DNA of 64,000 nucleotides, from positions 21,693-85,692 of the forward strand of contig JBMFWD010000008.1 in assembly GCA_049965615.1 (NCBI GenBank), written 5' to 3'. A program made the translations under genes and the position numbers. Shown one piece after another: positions 8,753-18,193 of the stretch (its first letter is position 1; each line of letters begins with the position of its first letter). A model generated the notes under the pieces. The model was not told the origin of the DNA, made no database searches, and saw only the letters and a program-made list of their open reading frames with translations. This stretch comes from Acidobacterium sp049965615. GTDB lineage: Bacteria > Acidobacteriota > Terriglobia > Terriglobales > Acidobacteriaceae.

Positions 8753-9655
8753 ATGTCCGCGACTATTGATGTTGTCGAAATGCTTCGTACGGGGGCGCAG
8801 GCTACCGATGCCGCGCTGGAACGGCTGATTCCTGGCGCTGATGTGACGCCGTCTTCGATTCACAAGGCGATGCGGCATAGCGTGTTTGCGGGTGGGAAGC
8901 GGCTGCGTCCGATATTGGCGATGGAGGCGGCGCGGACGATTCGCGGCGCGAAGGGGCTGCCTGAGGGCATTGAAGATCTGGGCGCGGCGATTGAGATGCT
9001 GCATACCTATTCGCTGATCCATGACGATTTGCCGGCGTTGGACAACGATGATTTGCGGCGCGGCAAGCCGACCTGCCACGTGGTTTACGGCGAAGCGATT
9101 GCGATATTGGCCGGGGACGCGCTGCAGACGCAGGCGTACGAGGTGCTGGCGGGGCTGCAGTGCCCGGCGGCGGCGACGGTGCAGATTATCCGGCTGATTG
9201 CCGAGGCCACTGGCACGGTGGAAGGCATGATTGGCGGGCAAGTGCTGGACCTGGAGGGTGAGGGTTCAAAGCCGACGGCCGAGTCCGTTGCTGCGATTCA
9301 CCGGGCGAAGACGGGCGCGCTGATCCGTGTGAGCATTGTGGCGGGCGGGATTTACGCCGGGGCCGCGGCTGAGGATGTGGAGCGGCTGACGACGTTCGGG
9401 CGCAAGGCCGGGCTGGCGTTCCAGATTGTGGATGATGTGCTGGATGTGACGCAGGATTCGGCGCATCTGGGCAAGACGGCGGGGAAAGATTTGACGTCAG
9501 ACAAGGCTACGTGGCCGGCGGTGTTCGGGGTAGAGGCTTCGCTGAAGGACGCGGGCCGTTTGATTGAGGAAGCATTTGCGGCGCTGGAGCCCTATGGGCA
9601 GGCGGCGGAAGGACTGCGCACCGTGGCGCGGTACCTGGTGGAACGTACCCACTGA
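8753..9655 (+). CDS. ispA: Polyprenyl synthase, probably farnesyl diphosphate synthase
   Basis: This 300-residue all-helical enzyme condenses isopentenyl diphosphate with allylic diphosphates. The first aspartate-rich motif DDLPALDND is at residues 91-99 and the second, DDVLD, at 227-231; the Mg-binding GKRLRP segment is near 48-53. Y86, five residues before the first motif, is the bulky residue that usually stops chain growth at C15 in bacterial FPP synthases, so FPP is the likely main product, feeding the UppS gene found at 22.4 kb and quinone side chains. The start MSATIDVV was chosen because the longer upstream frame overlaps the acylase gene and is not conserved. Confidence 0.9.
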   Translation: MSATIDVVEMLRTGAQATDAALERLIPGADVTPSSIHKAMRHSVFAGGKRLRPILAMEAARTIRGAKGLPEGIEDLGAAIEMLHTYSLIHDDLPALDNDDLRRGKPTCHVVYGEAIAILAGDALQTQAYEVLAGLQCPAAATVQIIRLIAEATGTVEGMIGGQVLDLEGEGSKPTAESVAAIHRAKTGALIRVSIVAGGIYAGAAAEDVERLTTFGRKAGLAFQIVDDVLDVTQDSAHLGKTAGKDLTSDKATWPAVFGVEASLKDAGRLIEEAFAALEPYGQAAEGLRTVARYLVERTH

Positions 9656-9739
9656 GGCCGAGGCAGGCGGGGATTTGAAGCAGGAGTGGAAAAGCCGATG
9701 CTGCTTTGCACCGCTGGCGGTGCCGGCTGTGGCGGTCAT

Positions 9740-9769
9740 GTGACAAGGGTTTTCCCCGTAGGCTATAAA
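9740..9769 (+). promoter_or_regulatory. Candidate sigma-70 promoter for citrate synthase
   Basis: GTGACA at 9740-9745 and TATAAA at 9764-9769 are separated by 18 bases, close to the housekeeping consensus. This would give a leader of roughly 135 bases before the citrate synthase start. No other start site of similar quality is visible in the gap. Confidence 0.5.
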
Positions 9770-9911
9770 AGGAAGTTGCTTAAATAACTCGTGGGTGCGC
9801 AGGCGAGTGAATGTTTTTGTGTGATTCGTAAGGCCATTCGCGGTGAGAACCGCCCCGGCCGCACCGGATTGCGCCGTGCGTGATAAAGATACGGAAGGAA
9901 TAAGGAGAGGT

Positions 9912-11045
9912 ATGTCGACTGCTGTTGCAACTAAAGGACTGGAAGGGATTGTAGCCGCCAACTCGGGGATTTGCTGGATCGACGGCGAGGCCGGGGTGCT
10001 GGCTTATCGTGGCATCGACATTCACGATCTGGCGAACCACTCGAACTTTGAGGAGACGACTTACCTGCTTTGGCATGGGAAGCTTCCGTCGAAGGATGAG
10101 CTGACTGACTTTACGAAGAAGCTGGCGGCGGCGCGAAAGATGGATTCGAAGATTTACGATCTGCTGCGGTCGTTTCCGAAGAGCGGGACTCCGATGCAGG
10201 CGCTGCGGACGGCGGTTTCCGCGCTGAGCTTTTACGACCCGGACGAGAAGGCGGTGGACCACGACTCGAATGTGCGGAAGGCGTTTGATCTGACGGCGCA
10301 GATTGCGATGATCGTGGCGGCGTTTGACCGCATTCGCAAGGGCAAGGCGATTGTTGAGCCGGATTCGACGCTATCGCATGCGGGGAATTTCCTCTACATG
10401 CTGACGGGTGAAAAGCCGAGCGAGACGGCTACCAAGGCCTTTGATATTGCGCTGATTCTGCATGCGGACCACGAGTTTAATGCTTCGACGTTTGCGGCGC
10501 GCGTGATTGCCGCGACGCTGAGCGACATGCACTCGGCGATTACGGGCGCGATTGGCGCGCTGAAGGGGCCGCTGCACGGCGGCGCCAACGAGAATGTGAT
10601 GCGGATGCTGTTTGCGGTGGACAAGAGCGGCGAGGATCCCGTGGAGCATGTGCGCAAGATGCTGGCGGAAAAGCAGAAGGTCTCCGGCTTTGGGCATCGC
10701 GTCTACAAGACCGAAGATCCGCGTGCGACGCATCTGCGGCGGATGTCAGAAGACCTGGGCCGGTCGGCAAATAATCCGAAGTGGTTTGAGATGTCGCGGA
10801 AGATTGAGCTGTTCATCAACGAAGAGAAGAAGCTGAATGCGAACGTGGATTTCTATTCGGCTTCGACTTACACGACGCTGGGGATTGACATTGACCTGTT
10901 TACGCCGATTTTTGCGCTGAGCCGCATTGCAGGCTGGGCGGCGCATGTGATCGAGCAACTGGATGACAACCGGCTGATTCGTCCGCGCGCGGAGTACATT
11001 GGGCCGGTTTATCCGACGAAGTATGTTCCTGTGAGCGAGCGGTAA
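9912..11045 (+). CDS. gltA: Citrate synthase
   Basis: This 377-residue enzyme condenses acetyl-CoA with oxaloacetate to start the TCA cycle. The catalytic histidines are H222 (LHGGANE) and H262 (GFGHRVYK), and the catalytic aspartate is D313 in VDFYSA. H187 in HADHE helps bind oxaloacetate. It has the compact length of archaeal/Gram-positive-type citrate synthases, lacking the NADH-binding N-terminal domain of enterobacterial GltA. The ATG at 9912 follows AGGAGAGG directly. A 2-methylcitrate synthase is the main alternative, but no other methylcitrate-cycle gene is nearby. It has its own promoter candidate and a strong terminator, so it is probably monocistronic. Confidence 0.92.
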   Translation: MSTAVATKGLEGIVAANSGICWIDGEAGVLAYRGIDIHDLANHSNFEETTYLLWHGKLPSKDELTDFTKKLAAARKMDSKIYDLLRSFPKSGTPMQALRTAVSALSFYDPDEKAVDHDSNVRKAFDLTAQIAMIVAAFDRIRKGKAIVEPDSTLSHAGNFLYMLTGEKPSETATKAFDIALILHADHEFNASTFAARVIAATLSDMHSAITGAIGALKGPLHGGANENVMRMLFAVDKSGEDPVEHVRKMLAEKQKVSGFGHRVYKTEDPRATHLRRMSEDLGRSANNPKWFEMSRKIELFINEEKKLNANVDFYSASTYTTLGIDIDLFTPIFALSRIAGWAAHVIEQLDDNRLIRPRAEYIGPVYPTKYVPVSER

Positions 11046-11065
11046 GAGTCCTGGATGTGCGCAGG

Positions 11066-11091
11066 AGGCGTCCCGGTGCGGGACGCCTTTT
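11066..11091 (+). terminator. Rho-independent terminator of the citrate synthase gene
   Basis: A perfect 10-bp stem (AGGCGTCCCG at 11066-11075 with CGGGACGCCT at 11079-11088) closes a GTG loop and runs into TTTT, 20 bases after the stop codon. Confidence 0.85.
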
Positions 11092-11123
11092 GTGTGTCTA
11101 TGGGCGGTGTGAATCTACAATAG

Positions 11124-12293
11124 ATGCAGGATATGAAGCGGATTTACATGGATGCGAATGCCACGACCCCGGTGGTGCCGGAGGTGCTGGAGGCGATGCG
11201 TCCGTGGTTTCTGGAGAGCTTTGGGAACGCTTCGTCGATTCACCAGCCGGGGCAGCGGGCGCGGGCGGCGGTGGAGCAGGCCCGGATGCAGGTGGCGAAG
11301 CTGCTGGGTTGCCGACCGGCGGAGGTGGTGTTTACCTCGGGCGGTACGGAGAGCGATAACGCGGCGCTGTTCGGGATGGTGCATGCGGGCGAGCATCTGA
11401 TTACGACCTCGATTGAGCACCATGCGGTGCTGCACGTGGCGGAAAAGCTGCGGGAGCGCGGGGCGGAGGTGACGTTTCTGCCGGTTTCGCGCGAGGGCGT
11501 GGTGGACCCGGAGGATGTGCGGCGGGCGATTCAGCCGAACACGAAGCTGATCAGCGTGATGTATGCGAACAACGAGACGGGCGCGATTCAGCCGGTGGCA
11601 GAGATTGGGAAGATAGCGCGCGAGGCGGGGGTTCGGTTCCACACGGATGCGGTGCAGGCGGCGGGCAAGCTGCCGCTGGGCGTAGAGGCGCTGGGCGTGG
11701 ATCTGCTGAGTATTTCCGGGCACAAGATGCATGCGCCGCAGGGCGTGGGGATTTTGTATGTTCGCAAGGGCTTGCAACTGGAGCCAATGATGTATGGCGG
11801 ATCGCATGAGCGGCAGCGGCGGGCCGGGACGGAGAATGTTCCTGGAATTGTGGGGCTTGGCAAAGCGGCGGAGATTGCGCTGGAGAGTTTGACTTCTGGC
11901 GGAGTGGAGCGGCTGGGGCGATTGCGGGATCGGCTGGAGCAGGGCATATTGGCGGCGGTGCCTGGCTCGGGCGTGCATAGCGGCGGTGTGGCGCGGACGG
12001 CGAACACGAGCAGCATTTATTTTGATCATCTGGAAGGCGAGGCGCTGGTGATTGCGCTGGATTTGCGGGGGCTGGCGACTTCGGGCGGCTCGGCTTGCAT
12101 GTCTGGGGCGACGGACCCATCGCATGTGCTGGTGGCGATGGGTGTTACGCCGCAGCATGCGCGGGCGAGCATCCGCTTCAGCCTGAGCAAACTGAATACG
12201 GACGAGGATGTGGACGCGGCGCTGGAGATTGTTCCGGCTGCGGTGGCGCGGCTGAGGGAGCTTGCGCCGGTGAATGCGGGGACGCTGGGGTAA
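11124..12293 (+). CDS. Cysteine desulfurase (NifS/IscS family)
   Basis: This 389-residue PLP enzyme takes sulfur from cysteine, forming alanine and an enzyme persulfide. The PLP-binding lysine is K201 in SGHKMH; H100 in IEHHAV stacks on the cofactor; the persulfide-forming cysteine is C325 in GGSACMSG, inside the long flexible loop typical of group I (NifS/IscS) enzymes. The mnmA gene starts 62 bases downstream, so its main job is probably sulfur supply for tRNA 2-thiouridine; general Fe-S supply is possible as well. Two ATGs nine bases apart (11124 and 11133) could serve as start, and neither has a clear ribosome site. No iscU or suf gene is adjacent. Confidence 0.92.
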   Translation: MQDMKRIYMDANATTPVVPEVLEAMRPWFLESFGNASSIHQPGQRARAAVEQARMQVAKLLGCRPAEVVFTSGGTESDNAALFGMVHAGEHLITTSIEHHAVLHVAEKLRERGAEVTFLPVSREGVVDPEDVRRAIQPNTKLISVMYANNETGAIQPVAEIGKIAREAGVRFHTDAVQAAGKLPLGVEALGVDLLSISGHKMHAPQGVGILYVRKGLQLEPMMYGGSHERQRRAGTENVPGIVGLGKAAEIALESLTSGGVERLGRLRDRLEQGILAAVPGSGVHSGGVARTANTSSIYFDHLEGEALVIALDLRGLATSGGSACMSGATDPSHVLVAMGVTPQHARASIRFSLSKLNTDEDVDAALEIVPAAVARLRELAPVNAGTLG

Positions 12294-12355
12294 GATCAGC
12301 TTGATTTTGCCTGAGAATTCGCAACTTTGGGCTGCTTCCACGCATACTAAGGAAA

Positions 12356-13468
12356 GTGACTTTCAATAACATTGTCGCGGTTGCCATGTCTGGCGGGGTG
12401 GATTCCTCGACGGTGGCGGCCATGTTGCAGGGCGAGGGCTACGAGCTGATTGGCCTGACGCTGCAGCTATGGAACCAGCGCCGGCTGGCGGGCCGAGAGG
12501 GCATGCCGGAGCAGGTGCAGGGACGTTGCTGCTCGATTGACGACGTGTATGACGCGCGGCGGGTGGCCGAGGCGATCGGGATTCCGTACTACCTGGTGAA
12601 CGAGCAGGAGCGGTTTGAGACGGACGTGGTGCGTCCGTTTGTGCGGGAGTACCTGGCCGGGCGGACGCCGATTCCCTGCTCGCTGTGCAATAACCATTTG
12701 AAGTTTGACCAGTTGCTTTTGCGCGCGCGGCAGTTTGGGGCCGACCGGATTGCGACGGGGCACTATGCGCGGAATGAGTATGATCCGGAGCGTGGGCGTT
12801 GGATTTTGAAGCGGCCGGCAGACCGGTCGAAGGACCAGACGTACTTTTTGTTCGGGCTGACGCAGGAGCAGCTTTCGCGGACGCTGTTTCCGCTGGGTGG
12901 ATACACGAAGCCCGAGGTGCGGGAGATTGCGGCCAAGCACAGCCTGGCGCTGGCGACGAAGCCGGACTCGCAGGAGATTTGTTTTATTCCGGGTGGGGAT
13001 TACAAGCAGTTTATTGACGCTTACCTGGATGAGCAGGGTGAGGCGATGCCGGACACTTCCGGCGAGATGGTGACGGCGAATGGCGAGGTGGTGGGGCGGC
13101 ATGCGGGCATCCACAACTTTACGGTGGGGCAGCGCAAGGGGCTGGGCGTGAACTCGGCGAATCCGCTGTATGTGCTGCAGATTGACCCGGCGGAGAACCG
13201 CGTGGTGGTGGGCGGCGGCGACGAGCTGGCGACGCGGGTGTTTCGTGCGCGGGATTTGAACTGGATTACGATTCCGGAGATTGCGGGCGAGATTCGGGCT
13301 GAGGTGAAGATCCGGCATCGTCACGAGCCGGCGGCGGCGGTGATTCGCGCGACGGGTGCGGGAGAAGTAGAGATTGAGTTTGACGTGCCGCAGCGTGCCG
13401 TAACGCCGGGGCAGTCTGCTGTTTTCTATGACGGGGACGAAGTGGTGGGCGGCGGCTGGATCGCTTAA
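12356..13468 (+). CDS. mnmA: tRNA-specific 2-thiouridylase MnmA
   Basis: This 370-residue enzyme adds sulfur to position 2 of the wobble uridine in Lys, Glu and Gln tRNAs. The ATP-binding PP-loop SGGVDSS is at residues 12-18. The catalytic pair is C111 (in PCSLCN) and C209 (in SQEICFIP), which form a transient disulfide or persulfide. The middle and C-terminal beta-barrel domains follow, ending with the conserved GG-x-I at the C-terminus. The start is GTG; AAGGAAA lies immediately upstream with unusually short spacing. Its position behind the cysteine desulfurase indicates a dedicated sulfur-relay pair. Confidence 0.95.
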   Translation: MTFNNIVAVAMSGGVDSSTVAAMLQGEGYELIGLTLQLWNQRRLAGREGMPEQVQGRCCSIDDVYDARRVAEAIGIPYYLVNEQERFETDVVRPFVREYLAGRTPIPCSLCNNHLKFDQLLLRARQFGADRIATGHYARNEYDPERGRWILKRPADRSKDQTYFLFGLTQEQLSRTLFPLGGYTKPEVREIAAKHSLALATKPDSQEICFIPGGDYKQFIDAYLDEQGEAMPDTSGEMVTANGEVVGRHAGIHNFTVGQRKGLGVNSANPLYVLQIDPAENRVVVGGGDELATRVFRARDLNWITIPEIAGEIRAEVKIRHRHEPAAAVIRATGAGEVEIEFDVPQRAVTPGQSAVFYDGDEVVGGGWIA

Positions 13469-13601
13469 ATCCAGCTCCTATAATTGCTGAAACGGTCTGG
13501 AGCGCGCGTCTCGGTGTCTTGCGATGTTGCGGCGTCTCCAGCTTACTGCTTTGCTTTCAGGTCCTGCTTTGTGACGGCAGGAGATTCATTTCGGAGACCG
13601 G

Positions 13602-14585
13602 ATGCGGATTTCGATTGTGATGCCGACCTACAACGGCATGGGCTACGTGCAGCAGGCCGTGGAGTCATTGCTGCAGCAGGACTATGAAGAGTGGGAACTG
13701 ATCATCAGCGATGATGGGTCGCGAGATGGCACGCGCGAGTACCTGGCGACGCTGCAGGGTGCGCGCGTGAAGGTGCATCGGCAGGAGAAAAATCTTGGCA
13801 TTTTCGGGAATTTGAATTTTCTGTTCAGGCAGGCGAGTTGCGAGATTACGCAGATATTCTGCCAGGACGATTATTTTGTGGATTGTGGCGCGCTGGGGCG
13901 GCTGGTTGCGGAGTGGGAGAAGCTGCCGGGAGAGGTTGCTTTTCTGCGGTGCAATCACGAGCTGGCGAATGCGAATTCTCCGTTGTGTGCGCTGGAGCGC
14001 GAGGTGCTGCCGGAGCGCATCTCGCCGAAGATGTCTGATATTTACTTTGCGGTGTTCGGATGTATTCCGGGGAACCTGTCGAATGTTTCGGTGCGGACGG
14101 CGGCGGTGCGGGAGGCTGGGTGGTTTCGCGCTGATCTTCCTTATGCGGGAGATTTTGAGTTCTGGAGCCGGCTGGGGCGCAAGGCATCGTGGGCATTAAC
14201 AGAAACGAAGACGATTTTCGTGCGATCGCATAGCGGACAGGCTTCCAATTATTTGAACTTCAAGGGTGAGTTGCTGCCCCAGATGCGCGAGGTTCTGGAG
14301 GCGTTATATCCGAACGCGGTGGCCGCCGGGGCTTCTGCACGGTTGTTGCGGCTGCTGATGACGATCAATTACGTGGCGCAGCATAAGGATCGGGGCGTGA
14401 AGAGCTTGCTTTTGAAGCGGGATGGAACTTACCTTCGCGTGGTGATGCGGGAGTTTGACCGGGGAAGTTTTGCATATGGTCCGTTTTTGAGCTGGGTTGT
14501 GTTTTTCGGATCGCTTGGGGGCAGGCTGTTTCGAGTGCCGCTGGCTCGGCGGCTGTTTCGGGAGATGGCAGTGCTGGGGCGGTGA
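13602..14585 (+). CDS. Family 2 glycosyltransferase
   Basis: This 327-residue GT-A enzyme opens with RISIVMPTYNGMGY, continues with IISDDGSRDGT and has a QDDYF motif near residue 88-92 that takes the place of the donor-binding DxD. The layout is that of soluble or peripherally attached glycosyltransferases that build surface polysaccharide. The ATG at 13602 has GGAG seven bases upstream. A hydrophobic segment near residues 285-305 may anchor it. It follows mnmA by about 130 bases and is not obviously linked to it. The acceptor is unknown. Confidence 0.85.
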   Translation: MRISIVMPTYNGMGYVQQAVESLLQQDYEEWELIISDDGSRDGTREYLATLQGARVKVHRQEKNLGIFGNLNFLFRQASCEITQIFCQDDYFVDCGALGRLVAEWEKLPGEVAFLRCNHELANANSPLCALEREVLPERISPKMSDIYFAVFGCIPGNLSNVSVRTAAVREAGWFRADLPYAGDFEFWSRLGRKASWALTETKTIFVRSHSGQASNYLNFKGELLPQMREVLEALYPNAVAAGASARLLRLLMTINYVAQHKDRGVKSLLLKRDGTYLRVVMREFDRGSFAYGPFLSWVVFFGSLGGRLFRVPLARRLFREMAVLGR

Positions 14586-14751
14586 TGTGATGGACTGCAG
14601 CGACGCAGGGTGCGCGACGCATGAAGATTTCGTCATAGTGGGCTCCTGGGGCGTCCGGTACTCAACCCGGCGCAAGATTTTTGCGTCTATTGATGGTCCG
14701 GAAGTATTTTTCCATTAAGATTTGCAAGTTGAGTGTTTGCGAGGAGTGCGC

Positions 14752-15366
14752 ATGAAATTCCTGTTGGGTTTTGTTGTGGGACTGCTTCTTATTCCCATTG
14801 CCGGTTTTCTTTACATCAGCTTCGGCAATCCTCCGGTGGCGGTGGCTGACACGCCTTTTCCTTATGAGAAGCAGATTGTTCACATCCCGCTGGATGCGCG
14901 TATCCGTCGCGATATGCCGCACTCGGTGCCGATTGAGGCGAGTCCTGCGAACCTGATTGCGGGCGCGCAGATTTACCATGACCAGTGCGCGGAGTGCCAT
15001 GGAGTTTACGGGCATCCGACGGATTATGCGGCGCACATGTATCCTCCGGCTCCGCAGTTGTGGTGGCCGCACCCGTGGAACAAGGGCGTGGTTGGGGTGA
15101 GCGATGACCCCGCGGGCGAAACGTACTGGAAGGTGGCGAACGGAATTCGTCTAACGGGCATGCCGTCGTTTGACCATGTGCTGAGCACGAGGCAGATGTG
15201 GCAGGTGACGCTGCTGCTGAAGCATGCGGATGAGGCTCTGCCGGCGCAGGCGCTGGCGATTGTGAAGGAGCCGATCGAGAATACGTCGAAGGCGACACAG
15301 GCGACGCCGAATGTGCCGCCGTTGCCTGCTCCCGCCGCACCGACGGGACCGGGTACGAAGAAGTAG
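14752..15366 (+). CDS. Membrane-anchored or exported mono-heme cytochrome c
   Basis: This 204-residue protein has an N-terminal signal/anchor helix (about residues 4-24), a single heme-attachment site CAECH (C79, C82, H83) and a plausible sixth ligand M137 in GMPSF, the arrangement of class I cytochromes c in the periplasm. A proline/alanine-rich tail of about 35 residues ends the protein. The ATG at 14752 follows GAGGAG. A strong hairpin terminator follows, and upstream genes are unrelated, so it is probably transcribed alone. The electron partner cannot be read from the sequence. Confidence 0.88.
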   Translation: MKFLLGFVVGLLLIPIAGFLYISFGNPPVAVADTPFPYEKQIVHIPLDARIRRDMPHSVPIEASPANLIAGAQIYHDQCAECHGVYGHPTDYAAHMYPPAPQLWWPHPWNKGVVGVSDDPAGETYWKVANGIRLTGMPSFDHVLSTRQMWQVTLLLKHADEALPAQALAIVKEPIENTSKATQATPNVPPLPAPAAPTGPGTKK

Positions 15367-15384
15367 CGAAGGGAACAGAGAGAA

Positions 15385-15420
15385 AGGCTTCGCAGCGAGT
15401 TGAGCTGCGGGGCCTTTTTG
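15385..15420 (+). terminator. Rho-independent terminator of the cytochrome c gene
   Basis: A 12-bp stem with two G-T pairs (15385-15396 with 15404-15415) and a 7-base loop runs into TTTTT, 18 bases past the stop. It lies between convergent genes. Confidence 0.8.
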
Positions 15421-15442
15421 TGTGTCTGCGGCCGGCGGGCGG

Positions 15443-16705
15443 TCAGTATCTGGACTTGATGGTGTAGCTGACGCCGGTGGTGAGCTGAAAGGAGTTGCGC
15501 CTGGTGGGCGGCAGAGACGAGGGAGGCGCGTTGAGGTAGCTGTCGATGGTTCCCATGGAGAAGCTGAGGTTCTTGAAGAAGGGAATCGTCACCGTGTTGG
15601 TTTCATTTGCGGAGTATGCGTGCGGCGTGTTGAAGGCCGGGTTATAGGCGGCGTTCTGGATGAAGTGCATGTTGTGGGGCAGCTTGAGCTGGTAGACGAG
15701 GGCGAGATTGGAGCCGGCGAGGGAGCGGTTCTGGCCGGGCGAGGCCTTGATGAAGCGCTGCCCCTGGTACTGCAAGGCGATCTTGAGGTCGAATTCCTGC
15801 GCGGGAAGCTTGACGGCGGTCCAGCCGACGCCTCCGCCATAGGATTGCTGCAGTTCGAGATTCTGGGCGAAGTTGTGGTCAAGCGAGCCCTGTACCAGAG
15901 CGAAAAACCGAGGGGAAAAGTAATTGTCCTGCTCGGCGTCGGCGTGATAGATGGCGCTTTTGGTTTCGGTGGAAGGGACGTAGGTGGTGACGGGCGGAGT
16001 GCCTGAGGTCCTGGTGTAGCCGGGCTGGGTGATTTTTCCGTAGGAGCCGCTGAGGTCAAAGGTGGTGCGGACGCGGGTGTTGAGCCAGCTTACGGTGGGA
16101 GAGACGCGCTGCATGGCGATGCCGCCGGAGAAGGTGTATTCCTGCTGCGTGGCCTGGACGATGTTGGCTCCGCCGGTGATGGAGCCGTTCCATGCCTGGA
16201 AGATGCCGGGGTGGTTGCGGAGTTCCTTTTCCAGGGTATTTTCGTCGAGAACAAAGCGAGCGTGTTGGACGGGGATGTTCACAGGCGGCGCGGGGCTGGG
16301 CTGATGGACGGTGATGGTGCTGTTTGCGAGCGTCAGTGTGCCGATGGGGACTTTGCCGCTGACCTTGCCGTGGCGTACGGCAATGCTGCCCGGCAGTACG
16401 GCGAGTTGGGAGGCGGTGCGGAGCTCCTTGACCTTGCTCCAGGGCACGCTGATGTTGCCGAGCATGTTGCTGTGGAAGACAAGATTGCCACCGACGGCAT
16501 GGAGGAATTTGCCCTTGAGGCTGTCTCCGTTGGTGAAGACGAGCACGTCGAAGTCCTGCTGAGCGCTTGTGGGTGCGGTGGCGGGCTTGTAGGGCTTACG
16601 AGCGGGTTTCTGGTCCAGCGTTTGAGCCGGAGCGGAGCAGCAGAAGAGAAGGACTGCAACGGCGGCGAGAGTTGTGCCGGGGAATGGTAGCCGTAAAAAC
16701 TTCAT
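15443..16705 (-). CDS. DUF481-like outer-membrane beta-barrel protein, paralogue 1
   Basis: This 420-residue protein has a cleavable signal peptide ending near AQA (residue ~27). A mature N-terminal segment with the pattern VFTNGDSLKGKFL and a small beta-domain of about 100 residues precede a C-terminal barrel of about 230 residues with alternating strands. It ends in an aromatic residue (tyrosine), as expected for BAM-dependent outer-membrane insertion. The barrel part resembles the DUF481/YdiY 'salt-induced outer membrane protein' family. The neighbouring gene at 16834-18045 encodes a clear paralogue with the same architecture and the shared segments TVSWL, YGKITxPxY and DxYFSPRFFAL. Function is unknown. 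Confidence 0.75.
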   Translation of the reverse strand: MKFLRLPFPGTTLAAVAVLLFCCSAPAQTLDQKPARKPYKPATAPTSAQQDFDVLVFTNGDSLKGKFLHAVGGNLVFHSNMLGNISVPWSKVKELRTASQLAVLPGSIAVRHGKVSGKVPIGTLTLANSTITVHQPSPAPPVNIPVQHARFVLDENTLEKELRNHPGIFQAWNGSITGGANIVQATQQEYTFSGGIAMQRVSPTVSWLNTRVRTTFDLSGSYGKITQPGYTRTSGTPPVTTYVPSTETKSAIYHADAEQDNYFSPRFFALVQGSLDHNFAQNLELQQSYGGGVGWTAVKLPAQEFDLKIALQYQGQRFIKASPGQNRSLAGSNLALVYQLKLPHNMHFIQNAAYNPAFNTPHAYSANETNTVTIPFFKNLSFSMGTIDSYLNAPPSSLPPTRRNSFQLTTGVSYTIKSRY

Positions 16706-16833
16706 GTGTTGTGGACGTAACAGTGGGCTGTTTTGATGCTAATTCATGCGGGATGTGATGGAGCCCTGGGGCATCTGGCCGGATAACGGCGAGGATGGCG
16801 TGATGCGGCGCGCCGATGCCCGCAAGCGCAGGC

Positions 16834-18045
16834 TCAGTACGCGGAGTGGAAAGCGTAGGTGAGTCCCATGATGAATTGGAAGGAGTTGTGTCTGGTGGGC
16901 GGATAGGAGATGGGAATGAAGTTGAGGTAGCTGTCGCTGGTGCCTACGGAGAAGGCGAGGTTTTTCCATGCGGGGAAGATGAGCTTGTTGGTTTCGTAGG
17001 CGGAGTAGGCCGTGGGATTGTTGTACGCGGTGACGTAGCTGAGATTTTGAAGGAAGGTGAAAGGTTTGAGGTGGAGCGCGTAGTTTGCTGCGAAGGTGGA
17101 GCCGATGAGGTTCTGGTCAGGGTTGGAGTTGCCGGTGCTGGAGATGAAGTGCTGCTTTTCATACTGCACGGTCGCCTTGAGATCGACTTCCTGGCGGTGC
17201 GTTTTAAAGGCTGTCCAGCCGATACCGGCGCCGTAGACCTGCTGTAGCTGGAGGTTCTGGCTGTAGTTGTGATCGAAGGCGGTCTGGGCGAGGGCGAAGA
17301 AACGGGGCGAAAAGTATTGGTCGCGCTCACCGTCGAGATGGTAGATGGCTGTTTTGCTGATTGCCGCAGGAATGAGTGTGCCGCTGGCGTCGTAGTAGGC
17401 CGGCCGGGTGATTTTGCCGTAGGAAGCGGTGAAGTCGAACTGGGTGTTGTTGCGGCGGCGGAGCCAGCTTACGGTGGGCGCGATACGGTCGAGGCTGACA
17501 CCGGCGGTGATGGTGTACTGGTTTTCCGTGGCGGTGACGAGGGAGGCTCCGGCGGTGGCGGAGCCGTTCCAGCCCTGGAAGAAGCCCTGCTGATGGCCGA
17601 GTTGCTTATGGAGAGTAGCAAGGCTGGTGACGATGCGGACGTTTTTGAGAGGGATTTTTGCGATGCCGGCCTGGTTGTCCGGTTCCATGGGTTTGACGGA
17701 AAGTACCTGATTGGCGAGGGTGAGGCGGCCTGTGGGGAGCTGTCCGGATTGAATCTGGCGAGAAGCAGAGGATTTTTTGAGCACCGCGAAGGGCTGGGCG
17801 GTGTGGAGTTCCTTGATGTTGGTCCAGCTGATGTGTAATTCGCCGAGGGGGCCGCTTTGAAAGATGACGGTTCCGTTGACGGAGCGGAGGAAGGTTCCGT
17901 GGAGGGTGTCGCCGTTGGTGAGGACGATGACATCCTGCGTTTTGGGCCTCTTTTGGGGCGCGGCGTGAGCTGTGACGGCGAGGGACAAAATAAAGGCGGA
18001 AAACAGGCCGAGACGAGCAAATAAAGAGCGGGACAAGAGCGTCAA
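16834..18045 (-). CDS. DUF481-like outer-membrane beta-barrel protein, paralogue 2
   Basis: This 403-residue paralogue of the adjacent gene has an N-terminal signal peptide ending AHAA near residue 30, the VLTNGDTLHGTFL segment of the same N-terminal domain, and a C-terminal barrel finishing with tyrosine. I set the start at the TTG at 18045 because GGAG lies seven bases upstream and the signal peptide begins there; a longer frame reaching 18201 would bury the signal sequence. Both genes face the same way and lie 128 bases apart, so they probably arose by tandem duplication. Substrate and role are unknown; the family is linked to stress-responsive outer-membrane barrels. Confidence 0.75.
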   Translation of the reverse strand: MTLLSRSLFARLGLFSAFILSLAVTAHAAPQKRPKTQDVIVLTNGDTLHGTFLRSVNGTVIFQSGPLGELHISWTNIKELHTAQPFAVLKKSSASRQIQSGQLPTGRLTLANQVLSVKPMEPDNQAGIAKIPLKNVRIVTSLATLHKQLGHQQGFFQGWNGSATAGASLVTATENQYTITAGVSLDRIAPTVSWLRRRNNTQFDFTASYGKITRPAYYDASGTLIPAAISKTAIYHLDGERDQYFSPRFFALAQTAFDHNYSQNLQLQQVYGAGIGWTAFKTHRQEVDLKATVQYEKQHFISSTGNSNPDQNLIGSTFAANYALHLKPFTFLQNLSYVTAYNNPTAYSAYETNKLIFPAWKNLAFSVGTSDSYLNFIPISYPPTRHNSFQFIMGLTYAFHSAY

Positions 18046-18193
18046 GTGGATTCTCCGGGGAGGAAGGGTTTTCGATTTGGCGCACGATCTGGTTTTTCTG
18101 TGGCGCGAAGTTTTATGGAGTTCGATGCAATTTTTCTGAAAGCGGCCATGCCCGGAAGGCGCTGTTGGGGCGGGATTTTCATACAATAGGGGT

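Noticed and set aside
11057..11359. Glycine-rich frame starting in the citrate synthase terminator
   Set aside because: It begins inside the terminator hairpin and overlaps the cysteine desulfurase gene in another frame.
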